From positions 1,798,001 through 1,862,000 of the forward strand of contig JAVLRN010000001.1 of NCBI GenBank assembly GCA_032821775.1: a DNA stretch of 64,000 nucleotides, in the 5' to 3' direction. Shown here in pieces: positions 35,808 to 47,436 of this stretch (its first letter is position 1; each line of letters opens with the position of its first letter). The notes beneath the pieces are model-generated. The model saw nothing but the letters and a program-made list of their open reading frames with translations. It was not told where the DNA came from and made no database searches. Made by a program: the position numbers and the translations under genes. The stretch is from Sanguinoderma infundibulare (Eukaryota; Basidiomycota; Agaricomycetes; Polyporales; Polyporaceae).

Positions 35808-36270
35808 ATGTCAGACACATACGCCTCAGACGCCGAAGGTATGAGGATTAGTCGCTGTCCTTGCATGGCGGAGCGCGTTCAGACATGATGCAGTTATGCC
35901 TCTGGCAGCTGGAATTCTCGATGTGAAGAAAATGGCTAAAGTGTCCGCCAAGCCACGATCGAAGGCAGCACACTTCTGCGAGGTCCAGGGTTCCTGAAAC
36001 AGCGCCTTGTTTGGCAGATGGACGTGCTCGCAGATATATTTGTAAGATGAGGACGCCCGGCATCAGTGACGTACTTCTATGCGACCATGTTGCACACCGT
36101 GCTCACTAGAAAGCATGTTTGGAGTAGTATTAGGATCTGATCATGATAATAGCTTTGAAAGTGTACTCATCTTGTTCGAGGTATTGGCTTTAACACCACG
36201 CCAACCGGGCAAGGCGTTGCGATGTCCAGGTGGAAGGGGAGCGCCTTCGGGCGTCTGGAAGAATTAAGGT
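35808..36270 (+). pseudogene. Possible decayed F-box-like gene remnant (weak)
   Basis: ATG 35808 opens MSDTYASDAE, followed by a good donor (GTATGAG). After an AG near 35908 the frame reads KKMAKVSAKPRSKAAHF. Then, only after a one-base frame change near 35992, it reads GFLKQRLVWQMDVLADIF, which ends at a GTAAGA donor at about 36051. A basic linker leading to M-D-V-L-A-D-I-F is how many agaric F-box proteins begin their F-box. About 180 bp later there is KALRCPGGRGAPSGVWKN, vaguely like the next F-box segment. The frame change and missing continuation suggest a pseudogene. Chance resemblance is a real alternative. Confidence 0.25.
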
Positions 36271-37155
36271 ACGGAATTCTGGGAGACAACATTCAGTACT
36301 TCGACATTTAACGTAAGAGAGAACACAAACGCGCGCTTGCCTCGAACCCAAGTACATGTTGCGACAGACCGTGGAGGGCAACTGACCGGAAGAGTCGCTA
36401 TCGCAGACCTTGCAATAGCAATGACCATCGAGGGTAAGATGATCTGTCAAGAAGAAAAGAAGACGGAGACGATACATACGGATCACGGGCATGGCAGATG
36501 TTCCACATTACATATGATCCTCGACCTTCTCGGTCAACTTGCGCATGCCGATGCGGCCGAAGGCGATCCGGAGTGCACATCACCCGCATTCGATTCATGA
36601 AAACTGAATCCGGCATATATCGCGCCCGTCTTGGTAGGACACGTGCACGAGTATTTTAGAGAGCGGAAGACAAGGAAGAAAAGCTGACTTCTGAGCGGAC
36701 GTACTTTACACCGGAAGGACCCCAGGCAATGCGGTGTGTCATTGGAGGTCCCATGTGGATGCAGTACGATGCCATTGAAACACTTGGGAATGGCAGGCTC
36801 TGGCCCAGTTACCCAATATTAGTCGACATAAGTGCCAATGGCGTACTTTGGGAAGTACGTTGTGCACCGATGGAAAGAGAGCAACTTAGGGCCTGAAGCT
36901 GAAGAGTGAACGAGCAACCGTGAGAACTCCGTGTTTGAGACGCCGATAGCCGCCTCGTATAATATGACGTCACGCTGCTCCTTCCGAGCTCACGCAGCTG
37001 TACTGAACTACAGGTTCGAAAGCGCGGCCACGAGGTGCGCAATTACGTTGATATTTCGTTCCGGATATTTCTGCCGCAAGGGAACGCCTCGAACGGATAT
37101 CAACGTCCGAGGGCCGAGGAAGTACTCGGAGGTTTGCAAAGTCGTAGACTTAAAC

Positions 37156-37263
37156 TGGTCTCGTCCCCAGCCGTATGGGTTACCCATACAGCCGCACCCC
37201 ACCCCGCGCTTACCCAGACTGGTGGGGTGCGGCTGTATACCCATACGGCTGGGGACGAGACCA
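37156..37263. repeat. Long imperfect inverted repeat (hairpin)
   Basis: The left arm 37156-37203 and right arm 37221-37263 are reverse complements along 43 positions, apart from a 5-nt bulge in the left arm. They are separated by a 17-nt loop (37204-37220). The bulge makes the left arm carry its own small palindrome (GTATGGGT-T-ACCCATAC, 37173-37189). Short AT-rich ends (TTAAA-like) flank both arms. It lies in the gene-poor island about 600 bp beyond the 3' end of the minus-strand gene that ends at 37867. A MITE, a transposon terminus or a small-RNA precursor are all possible. Confidence 0.85.
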
Positions 37264-37866
37264 ACTTAAACAGGTATTAGATGCATGAATGCCGAGGCAT
37301 ATCCTTGACAGATCGCGTCACGTACGGTCTCCCTTGAAGCTGAAAAATCCCCGAAATCGCTAAGGAGGCCAAGTCTTGCCGATGTCAAGGAGCCCTTCAA
37401 GACAATCCTCGAGCGTTTGATTTCGCCGTTATTCGTGTATCGTACAGTCTAGTAACCTATTGTCATACTCTCCGGTCAAGTACGTCAATTGTACATCAAC
37501 TGAAGTGGGATGTCCCCAACGTCTTCTAAGATGGAGGTTAACCGGAATCCTCCGAATGCTGTAATAGCCAACAAGAGCATTCCGAACACTATACTGCTAT
37601 CCATCGACCACAAGAACTAGCCTGAAACCACTCGTCAGGTTCTAAAAGACGGAAAGCACCGTGAGTCTACTAACGTACAAGGACCTGGCCTCGGAGTAAA
37701 TACACGTGCGACAAATAATGCGATCATAAGATTGAGGACAGATTTAACGACCGTAACGTACGTAGCGATAGGACGGTATGTAGGGTTCGTGACGGGCCCG
37801 CAGAAAGGCGGAACGGAACGCCAGCAGAGCTGTAAGATAGTACAAATAACGGTGGGATACTGCATA

Positions 37867-40726
37867 CTATTTGATCTTGCGAAGTTCTCGGATGGCCGCG
37901 TGCATCTCCAGCTCCTTCGTCTTGCTCAGCTGCCTGCTCTCTCTAAAGAAGTACTTCGGGCCTCTGTACTCCGCCGAGACCTCGACCGTCGTCGAGTACG
38001 CCCGCCCGTGAACCTGCGCCTGGGGCGCGGTTTGCGACTGGGGCGCGTTCACGCTCACCTCGGGCTCGCTGTTCGACCGGCCGCGGTCCGCCACCGGCAC
38101 ACTCGACGCACTGGACGACTGGCGGGGATGCGGCTGCGGCTGCGGAGGCTGCGGCTGCCCTGGCGCAGCACGCGACCGTCGCGTAGGGCGCGATACGCTC
38201 TGGCTCCGCCGACCCCCGGAGCTCTTCCGCGAGCGGCGCGACGACTCCTCAGAATCGCCCTCGCACTGCCCCGAGCTCGTGAACCACCGTGAGGACCGCG
38301 GCGAAGATGGCGACGCGAATGTCTCGACTGACTCCATCGTGAAAACCTCGAGGGGTGGCACGGGCGGGACCGGGGGCACTTGGTCGTGATTATTATGCTG
38401 CGAGCGGGACGGAGAGTTGGAGAGTGAGAGCGACTGGGTCGAACCCGAGTGGGCGGGTGACCCGCTCGGTCTACTGCCGCGAGCCTCCACGCCGGCAGCC
38501 GGGACGATGCTGGGCGTGGACTCGTTGGCGAGTATGCCCGTGATGTCGTTCATGCCGACGCCAAAAAAGCGGGAAAGCTTCGCCGCGCGCAGCCGACGCA
38601 TCCGGAACATCGGATCAGAGGGACTAACCTCGGATGCGCTTACTGTACCTGGCAGACCAGGTGACACTGGGGATGTCGGAGAGCACTGGGAGGGTATCAT
38701 CGGCGGAGAGCTGGGCGCGGACAGTGATACCAAAGAGGCGCGCCAGTTCAACATATTCGTGAGTGGGGGCGGACTCACCGCACGGAACATGCTGCGGATG
38801 GGGGATGACGACGGGGGCGATTGGGAGGTAAGGGGCGACTGGGAGTGCTGCGAGGCTGCGGCGGACAACGGGGGTCCTGACGTGGTTGACGCGACGGAGA
38901 TACTTGCTTGACTGGGACATGTCAACGGGTCGACGAGGGGTGGGAGGGCGAAAGGTGACGTGGGGCGGAAGTCGGAGAGGGACTCGCAATCGTTATTGAG
39001 GTAGGGCAAGAGTTCTGACTCTCCGTCGCCTGTTACGTCTGTGGGGCATGGCGTCGTTGAGTCTGAGGAGCTTGGCTGGGCGAATATCAGAGGAGAGAGG
39101 TTGCCGGCAGAAGATCCATCACGATGACCGTGGCGCTTCTCGTCATCGTCCAAGTCCGGTGGGTTAGGGAATTCGCTCGGCGTAACGGACGGACATGTTG
39201 CCTGCGAATCGCATCTGCCAAGGCCAGCGAGATCCAGCGCGTCTGACAGAGAGGCGCTCGGAGGGAAGTTCGTGATCTGGAATAACGCCAGTGGTGGATC
39301 ATTCCCGAACATCTATGATGCACCACGCACCACAAAGAAAGTTCCAGTGAGCCCACAAGCGCATACATACGGGCGGTGTACCCAAACGTGATAGAGAGCG
39401 ACGTACCTGAGCCATCTTACGCGCCCGCCGCACATTGAGGGTGCGTTGTGTCTCTTGCGTGAGTGGTCGTGGAAAGTCTTCATCATCCAAACCCGAGTCC
39501 GTATCAGAGTCAACGACGTCCGGTCCCCGTGTCAGCGACATCTCCCCCCCGCTCGCAGTCATGGGTCGCGTCTTCCCTGACGTCGACCGACTCTTCCTGA
39601 GCAAGCTACGCTGCTTCACTGTATCGTCGAAAGACTTGGTGTCGGCCGTCATGTCAGGATTGCTGCTACCGAGCACGGGGCGGTCCAAGCTGAAGTGGCG
39701 TTTGAAAGAGCTTGGTTGGTCGCGCGAGCCACGCTTTGCAGGTTTACCCCGTCTGACAGAGCCGTGGCGGTCCTGGTTGCCCACGAGCGAATCCGCGAAA
39801 GACACCAACGACGGTGTGGGAGCGAGCAGTCGCGGGGTTGGCGAAGAGGCACGAAGGAGGACGTCGGGAGGGAGGTTCTCCCCGAGCTGACGAGTGAGCT
39901 TGGCTGCCCGTGCGCGCTGCAACTGTTCGGGGGTCCGCTCAGCGAGGAGGATGGAGGATGCGGTGGAGTCCCTCCGACGGGCTGTCGTGGACGAGGAGGC
40001 AGATAATATGGAGTCTCGCCTACCCAAAGATGTCACCGAGGAGGCGGCCGGCTCCTCCGCCTCGTCACCCGGGGGCCTGATACACGAGTGCGCCGAACGG
40101 GGAGGCAGGGGCTTCTCATGCCACGAGAACTTTATTGGGGAGATTGGCGAGGGAGGTGTCGTAATGGCCGCGGGAGGAACTGTGAGTGATGCGCGCAGCG
40201 AAGCCAATGAGCGGGCGCGGTGCATTTCGGCAGGTTGGATCTTCGCGGCCATATTGTGGCCGACGGTCATGCTGCGCTTGAGCGTGCTCATTCGCGCAAA
40301 GACCTGGAGCGAGGACGATGGGCACGTCGAGGTGGACACCGAGTCAGACGCGGACGTTAAGGCGGAAGGCTCCTCGGGAAGTCCGGAGAGACCGAGACGG
40401 ACGTCTGTGCGAGAGCTGGCTTGGGACACGGGAATAGGTACTTCTCCCAGAATCTGGCTCAACTTCCTCGTCTTCCGAAGCAGCTTCATCTTCTCACTAG
40501 GGTCTAAACCGTCCGTGAGTGGGAGAGGAAGCACTGGCTGCTCCTGTTTCAGGTGCAACGAGGCGGGAAAGAGCGGTGTGCGGGGCGAGCCCATGTCCTC
40601 GGGCAACGGAGAGGGCAGGGGTGGTTGGGACGAAGACTTGTCCTTGGAACGACGGGAGGGCTGCCTGGCGAGAGGGAGATTAAGGCTTAGGGAGAAGCTC
40701 TTGCGGTTCGGATTTGACGGGAGCAT
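37867..40726 (-). CDS. Long disordered protein with a four-fold LGE helix motif
   Basis: Two exons join in phase: about 40726-39407 and 39312-37867, with the intron donor GTACGT and acceptor CATAG at the junction MAQ|MFG. The product is about 920 residues, mostly Ser/Pro-rich and probably disordered. A short amphipathic motif recurs four times: RKTRKLSQILGE (near residue 85), RARAAKLTRQLGE, VRRARKMAQMFGND (split by the intron) and RRLRAAKLSRFFGVG. The end EYRGPKYFFRESRQL plus ELEMHAAIRELRKIK looks like a conserved folded terminus. No enzyme domain is seen. I do not recognise the family. Regulatory or scaffold roles are guesses only. Confidence 0.75.
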
Positions 40727-41589
40727 ATTGTCGCAGGACGGTGGTGGACTGTTTCAACGAGAAAGGAGACTGGCAGAAAACGACTGATGGGCAGATGACA
40801 GGTTCAGGAGGCGTCGACTGACTGTACATGCGAAGACAATGCGGGGGAGAGCAGAAAAGCAAGGAGGCAGGGAAGGTCAGCGAAAGCGAGGAAGAGGTCA
40901 ACTGGAGTAGCGAGAAGCCATAAGCCCACCACTGCCGAGCTTGTGAGCGCAGAAATGAAGAGGGCGCGAGAAAACTGTTGCAGGAATCCATGGGTTGCGT
41001 TGACCGGTTCATGTGTCGGGTCTGCGGCAAACCTGGCCTGGATACCCGATCCTCCCACTCAGTCCCTCGTTCCTTCATATCCCGATTAGGAATATCCCCT
41101 CCACAGGCACACGGCGCTCTGATCCAGTCCAATCACTTCCACTCTCCCGAAACGCAGCAACCCTATATCCGAGCCTCATCTCATTTTGGCTTTATTCGCT
41201 GCGCGCTCAGTCCACGTTGCCAGTTTCCTGGTCCCTGGTCAGTTGAAAGGATACCGGACAGCTGACGCTGACAGCTCCCGTTCACGGCGACGGTGGCGTA
41301 TCCCACCCTCTTGGGCGGAAAAAAAAATCAGGATAGCAATCTGTCAATGAATCTATCTAACGTGCTCTTGGAGAATGTAAAAACATGCATGAGAAATGCG
41401 ATAATGATGAGCGAATAGCGACAAACTACTGATAGCGCGACCCCGTCCGATGAACCAACTGTCCGACAAATGCAATGAAATGTGCAGAAATGCAAAGAAA
41501 AAACACAGCATCAGATCGTCATCCAGCGCCACCCAGTGCCCACAAGTCCGGCTAGCACGGCCTCACATACCCGACGTCGCGTCTTGCTG
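40727..41589. other. Intergenic region between two minus-strand genes
   Basis: It carries the promoter and leader of the 40726 gene and the 3' UTR of the Sec7 gene. Positions 40800-41010 are purine-rich on the plus strand (pyrimidine-rich on the coding strand), as often seen in fungal 5' leaders. No gene is seen. Confidence 0.5.
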
Positions 41590-44500
41590 TTACTCGTCAG
41601 GGCTCAGGCTCCGTCTCCTCGACGTCGGCGACGCGGCTGGCGTCGATCCAGGGTCCTCCGCAAGCTCGGGTGTGCACGTCTGGTCGAGGGCGTGCTTCCC
41701 GAACAGCATCGAGATCCTGAGGTCCGACGGCAGTTTCACGAGCGAGACCCGCTTAGCTGCCCGGGTCTTGTTCCACTCCTCCGCCTGCTCCTCCGGCATC
41801 TCCGGCGCGGTGTAGAACTTCTCGTGCGAGCCGTCGTCGGTGCTCGCCGTGCTGTCGACAGAGGCCTGCATCGCGAGTGGGACCGCGCGGCGCTGCTCAG
41901 GCGAGTCTGGGGACGGGAAGGACGTGTCGGACGCCACGGAACTGCCCATCTCCACAGCTGATGTCGAGGATGGCTCCAAAGTCTGAGGAAGGGTCGAACT
42001 CCGCTGACGCCCATGCCACACAGAACCGCTGCCAGATGGGGCAGTCTGGAATGATTCCGCGAAGGACGTTGACTGCTCTCGAGACGTCTTCTCCACTCGA
42101 AGAATGGCGACCGGAGAGGACGCCACAGGTGGCGAAGTCTGATCCACGTACGCAGAGAGCGTGAGCTTGGGCAGTTGACTGTTTCGTTCCCGCTCAGCCT
42201 CCCGATCTGCCTGGCGTTGATCGGCGAGCTTCCGAGTCGCAGCGCGCATGGCGAGATGTTTAGTACGTTGCCAATCGCGCTCCTCGGCAGCAAGGTCGCT
42301 GGTGAGAACCTCCCGATAACAGGCCAATTTCTCGATGTCAAGGCGGACCTGCATCACGCGCTTCGCCACCGTCTGCACGGCGATCTGCAGCCGGTCGCGA
42401 GTCGCGCGCTGGAAGGGGGTAAGCACAGCCAGGTTCCGCACGAAGCGCACGTCCGTATCGAGCTGAGTCCGGGCCAATGAGAGCTTGGAGTCCAAGTCCT
42501 CCACCTTGGACTTAACGATCTCCGGTCGAGTGGAATAACGCGGCTTGGGGTCACCGTTCGTATGTACGGCGGCGGAAACGAAGGGCGAGCCGAGCGTGGA
42601 CTCCAGGCTATACGCGCGCTTGCGTGGGGATCGGATACTCATCTGGTCGTATGCGGGATACTGCCCAGCAGCGAGCTCCGTCTTGACTTCGTCGAACGTC
42701 GCCTTGAACAGGCGAGAGCAGGTATCGTATGGAGACGTGCTGGGATCCGAGCCAGCAGAGCCGACCGAATCTTGCCTGTTGCGTGAACTGTCACTTTTCC
42801 TATTTGATGGACGTGTCGGTTCCGAGGCTGCGGCACTAGCGGTGCGGGTGGCTCGATCCAGATCTTCGGACAGACGTCCGTTCCATGTGCGAATGACAGG
42901 GGAAGATGCGCCCAAATTGTGCTTGATGTCCTTCAGGTGCGAGGTTGCCGCCGCGATGCCAGTGAGCTCAATGTCCTTGCTGGAGAGCCCAAGTGCGCGC
43001 ATCCGTACGCCTGCCGTCTTGAACGCGCCAGCGTAGTTGATGCGGGCGATCCACTCATTCATGTCCTTCTCGTCTGCAGCCTGGAAGAGGAACTGCCGGC
43101 CGTCGGGCAGGACGAAGCGTAGTGTGTGAGGATGCTGTATAGTATATGCGCAGACTTGAGTGTTTTTGGAAACCAGACTAACACTGACTGCGCACCTTAG
43201 TGTACGTCTTGTCGAAAACAGCAATCGCGTCTCGCACGGAAAAGGTCTCTTCAGGCTGCGGTAGGGAAGCATGCGGGATAACCAAATGGTCGTCCGTTCG
43301 GTTACTCTGTACCTGGATGTGTGCCGCCCAATTCGGGTCCCGAAAGAACAGGAGCTGCGAGCCGGTCAGCAGGACGCACCACTCCCGCCATTTCCGACTC
43401 ATAGCACGCTTCCCGCCTTCCAGGATGTCTTCCTTACGGAGCATGAGACCGACCTTGGTGACTTTGACGTTCCAAACGCCGCCGGGAGATGGTGTCAACG
43501 AGCCCAGCGTACTTTGGAACATTGGACCGGGCCCTCCAGTTACACTGAGGCTGAACCAAGGCGAGCCCACATATCGAGTGTCCAGGTTCGCAACGCCGAC
43601 GGTCGTCGCCAGCGCAAAGGCACGTTGAAGCTCATCTTCGTCCCAAGAACCAACAGTTCCATGATAGTAGTATGGGCTTTCCGGAGGAATGAAGGAACGG
43701 AGGTCAACCCGGAGGTCATCGAGCAGATTCTACCAGGACAGTTCGCAAGTTAATGAATGATTGTTATTGTTCAGGAAATGAGCATACTCGTGTTATAAGA
43801 TAGTAGGGGTCGATTTTGGTGTTCTTTCCAAGCAACGTCGAGGCAGACCCGTTCAAACCGCCGGGAGAAGAAGCGTTGATAGTGGACATCCGACGTGATA
43901 TGGCCTCGGGCACCAGGCCCCGCTGTCCGTTCACGTCGAGAGGATCCTCAATGAAGATGAAGGGCGCGAAGACAATGTTGTCATAGAAGCACTGAGCAGG
44001 TCATTAGCGCCTCGCCCGATAGCATGCTGAGATCAGTCGAATTTTGTCAAACCACTTACGTCGAGGACTTCCGGGGCTACCCCGGGCAAACGGGTGTTCT
44101 TGATGTAATCCGGCTTGGTCATCTTACGTTTGTTAGACTTGTTAAAGGCGTCCGTGTGCAACATTATAAGGCTGAATGCTAGGATATAAGGATGGTCTGG
44201 AAGTTATATGTAAGCGCTTTGAACCGTTTGAGCGCGTCCACGCGGACTCACCGTCGGAGGAGAATAAGTTAGGATTACATTGAACATATCGTGCAGCGAA
44301 GGCCTCGATGACGCGATCAATTTGTTGCGTCTCGCGAGGGAGGCCAACGTCCATGAGCAACTTCCGTATCGCGACGTCGAGGGGATCCCCAACAAAGTTG
44401 AAGCGCTCGATGTAGGCGCGAAGGGCGCGGGCATGGAAAGCATCGGCACTGGTGGAATTGTTAGGTTCATCGTGTGAGCACTTGGACGAAACTTACTTCG

Positions 44501-46115
44501 ATGCCAAGACATTGGCTACCTCCCCCTTGCTGATAGCCTCTACCAATCGTTGAAGATAACCCTCTGGAGTCTCCTCATCCGAATTGGGTCTGGGGATCTC
44601 AACAGAAGGTTTCGACATAGACGGACGGGAGGAAGCAAGACTAGAAGGTGGTGGCGTGACAGCTGTAGGGTCATGAATGTTCGGCGAACTCGCGGAAGGC
44701 GGGGTGTGGGTAGCACTGGAGGAGGAACCAAACAGATTGACCGAGAGGCGATGGAGAAGCGGTGGATTGGTCTGTGCACGGGTCCGTGTTTCAGGCTGAG
44801 GAGGAGGAAAAGAAGGCGCAGTGCGTTCTATTGGTGTTGGAAGGGGAGAAGACGAGGGGGAGGAGACGAAGGGGTGGGCTTCCGAGAAAAAGGATAAACG
44901 GGGACTACCCAAGGCAAGACCATCGGCTGTTTGAGGTCGCTGAGACCGTCGACGTCGCGAATGGATAGTGCTGGTCGACGGCCGGGGAGGAGGTTCTGGG
45001 TGATGCACCTCGTCTCGTCTCGTCTCACGTTTGCGCGTTCTCTCAGAATGTCGTCGATAGAGGTCCGGTGCTGGGTTAGATGCTGATGATGACATAGGGG
45101 TATTGATGATGAAAGGAGAGACAGGCGGAAAAGCAGGCAGAGTGGGTTGTGTGGTAGGCGACGGGGGAAGGACTGCGTCAGGACGAGAGTTCACCCTCTT
45201 TCGCGACCAGAAGGAGCTTTTGCGAGTCAAAGGCTTGCTCTCGGGAGACTCTGCGATGAGGGGACCATCGGTCTCGCGTTGCTTACCCTTGGGGTCGGAG
45301 GATATGAGATGGAGTGGGCCTAAGGAAAGACCGCGGGTCCGTCTGCGCTCTTTGACGGGGGACGGAGGGGGATTGTCGTTCCTGCGGTCAAGTTCCTTGC
45401 AAAAGCTCTTGACATGCCGGACCATGAGATTAGGACGACGAAGATCGGTAGTGCTTGGGGAATGGTGGGGAAGGAACGCGACGGTGTTTATCTCTGAAGA
45501 GGATGAGGAAGCAGAGACAGATGCGGGGGCACCATGGGGGAGGCCAAGACCTAGCGCGGCTCGAGCGAGTACGACAGTTGGTTGAGCGGAGTGGGCGGAT
45601 TCGCTTGGCGCATACGAGGAGCGGGAGACAGGCTGGAGAGAAGATGCGCGAGATGACGAATCGGACTTGGAACCGACGGTCTTTCTGGGGTTACTCGTCA
45701 GGTTGTCACCCGCTTGCGGGGAAGAAGAATCTGGAGGGAGACGAGTAGGGGGCGTGAGATTGTCCGGACTTGGGTCGGGCGTTGGAGGAAGGTCCTTATT
45801 CCTGGTATACATGATGGAAGGAGTGGAAGTGGGACCGGAGAGAGCGTTCATCAGACCAAGCTCGTCTGTAGAGCGTGCATTGGACGGTGAGTATGCGGGA
45901 GTACCGGCGCGGCGTCTCCATAATGGAAGGGAAAAGAAATGAGTGGTAGTTTGGGTCGTGGTCGTGACGACGTGGGTGGTGGTGGTGGTGGTCTCTGTCG
46001 CGTAAATGGCGGGATCGGACGAGTGCGGGTAGGGCGGGGGCGGGGTCAGAGACTCGCTGTTGCGCGGCGTCTTGGCGGGCGAACCCTTGGATGAGAGGCC
46101 AAACAGGGCGACCAT
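41590..46115 (-). CDS. Sec7-PH domain ARF guanine-nucleotide exchange factor
   Basis: Starts at ATG 46115 (MVALFGLSSKGSPAKTP) and runs through at least six exons to the stop at 41592-41590, roughly 1,250 residues. Exon 1 (46115-44497) is a Ser/Pro-rich, disordered region with a PPPY motif (PPPPYPHS). The Sec7 domain follows: LQRLVEAISKGEVANVLAS, LDVAIRKLLMDVGLPRETQQ (the Glu of PRETQQ is the expected catalytic finger), IDRVIEAFAARYVQCNP and YILAFSLIMLHTDAFNKS. A PH domain comes next (LEGGKRAMSRKWREWCVLLT, FFRDPNWAAH, LRFVLPDGRQFLFQAADEKD, MNEWIARINYAG). A coiled coil and a Ser-rich tail end it. Sec7-PH order resembles the EFA6/Syt1-type plasma-membrane ARF exchange factors. The catalytic region looks intact. 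Confidence 0.9.
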
Positions 46116-46688
46116 GCCGCGACCGCGTTCGGCTGGACGAGGGGCGTCGAGGGAGGATCAGGAGAGGACTCCAGGATGGCAGACGGGAGCAGACGAGATC
46201 GTGGTCGGCAGTTGGCCCAAATTCGGCGCAGGCCAAAGGCGCAGACTCGCACTCGCACTGGCCAGCCTGACCGACGCCGTCGATCGCCTCCCAAATCCGG
46301 GCCCGCTCCCTCAGTCACGTGCGACGCCCGGGCCGCGGGGTTGGGCAAGGCATCCATCGATCGCTGGCGTCAGGCTGCCATCCGCCTTGTTCCTTTGCTC
46401 GAGTGCTAAGTATGGCTGCCCACTCCTCTGCGCTTCCTCATCCACGCCTTCGTTCCGCTCCTCCTCCACCCCAAGCCCCAACCGGCACATGGTCCTCGCC
46501 ACACCGCTAGTCCCGTTTGTGAGTCTCGCTGCCAACGCGAATCCGCGTCTCCTGCTGCTCACTGTAATCCGCACCCCCGTCAGACAACCCCGCGTAGATC
46601 ACTGACGCTCCCGCACAGTCTACCGTACGTCGAATGCCCGTCCTTGTCGTATCCATCTTCATGGTATTGTCGTCCCTGTAGCTACACC
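46116..46688. promoter_or_regulatory. Divergent intergenic region, Sec7 gene / NCQ protein
   Basis: 570 bp lie between outward-facing genes. Open frames here overlap each other in all phases and are not conserved-looking. A 5' noncoding exon of the plus-strand gene is possible because pyrimidine tracts followed by AG occur before 46689. Confidence 0.45.
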
Positions 46689-47141
46689 ATGTCCGAGCAC
46701 AACTCGCAAATCGCCCTGTATGTCACCCAATGGTGGCGGGGCAAAGACTCCGAGGGCAAAGTCCTCCCCCTCCATTGGGCACTCACCTTCAAGACCTCAG
46801 GCTCCGACGAGCGGCCAGTCGGAAACGTCTACAACGCAGCTGGGAACATCGACACCTTCTGCTACGAGGCCGAGCGCAACGTCCCCATCCGGCACGATCT
46901 CTGGCGTGGTTCCCTCGCCGTCGGCCGCATCCCCGTCGAGTCTCGGGACCAATTCGAACACATCCTGTCCCAGAACCCTGTCGTCCGCCACGATCCAGAA
47001 TGGAATTGTCAAAACTGGGTTTGGACTGCGCTCCGCGAGCTCCGGCAGAGGGGCTTCGCAATCGAGTATAACCTCACATGGACCAAGCTCCGCAACGATA
47101 TGCTTGAACTCTTGGAGGCCTGGGAGAACGGGGACATCTAA
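46689..47141 (+). CDS. Small hypothetical protein with NCQNWVWTAL motif
   Basis: A single open exon encodes 150 residues starting MSEHNSQIALYVTQWW. An in-frame upstream ATG at 46644 would add 15 residues with no conserved character. The protein shows a compact beta-rich pattern (LPLHWALTFKT, GNVYNAAGNIDTFCYEAERN) and the motif NCQNWVWTALRELRQRG near residue 115. The pattern of a conserved His in the first strand and an Asn-Cys-Gln motif later recalls papain-like folds and small fungal families such as DUF6914, but I cannot confirm membership. No signal peptide or membrane helix is seen. Confidence 0.75.
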   Translation: MSEHNSQIALYVTQWWRGKDSEGKVLPLHWALTFKTSGSDERPVGNVYNAAGNIDTFCYEAERNVPIRHDLWRGSLAVGRIPVESRDQFEHILSQNPVVRHDPEWNCQNWVWTALRELRQRGFAIEYNLTWTKLRNDMLELLEAWENGDI

Positions 47142-47436
47142 TGTGCTTTCGTATCCACGTGCTGCTTGCCCGCAGCCGCATGCTTTGGTCTGTAGTGAGT
47201 TCCCCACCCGTCGAGTCTGTCGTCAATGTTAACCGCCAGTTCGTTTCCAGGGTTCATGTTTTTCTAGAGGGTGCCGTGCCATGCTTGATGGATCGGTAAT
47301 GCGAGGGATCACACATTGGTTAATATGTATGCTATAGACGGGATGAAACAATGGACAATCAATGTTACACTATGCCCAATACAACAGCAGACAGCATTAC
47401 GACAGAGCACACAACACGCCGAGAGGAACCAAAGTA

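Larger units (their letters stand above)
35587..37866. other. 2.3 kb gene-poor island
   Basis: This is the longest stretch without a supportable gene. It contains a strong hairpin at 37156-37263 (listed separately) and scattered plus-strand segments that look like broken F-box-type coding sequence around 35808-36270. No open frame exceeds about 190 codons, and the ones present lack consistent splice sites. It may hold a decayed gene, a noncoding RNA or transposon debris. Confidence 0.5.

Noticed and set aside
37156..37263. Rho-independent terminator or CRISPR repeat
   Set aside because: This is eukaryotic nuclear DNA. The structure is a single hairpin without a T-run or repeat-spacer periodicity.
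39894..40787. Plus-strand open frame of 297 codons
   Set aside because: Antisense to the long Ser/Pro-rich exon of the minus-strand gene 37867-40726. That strand shows two-exon continuity and a repeated motif; this one does not.
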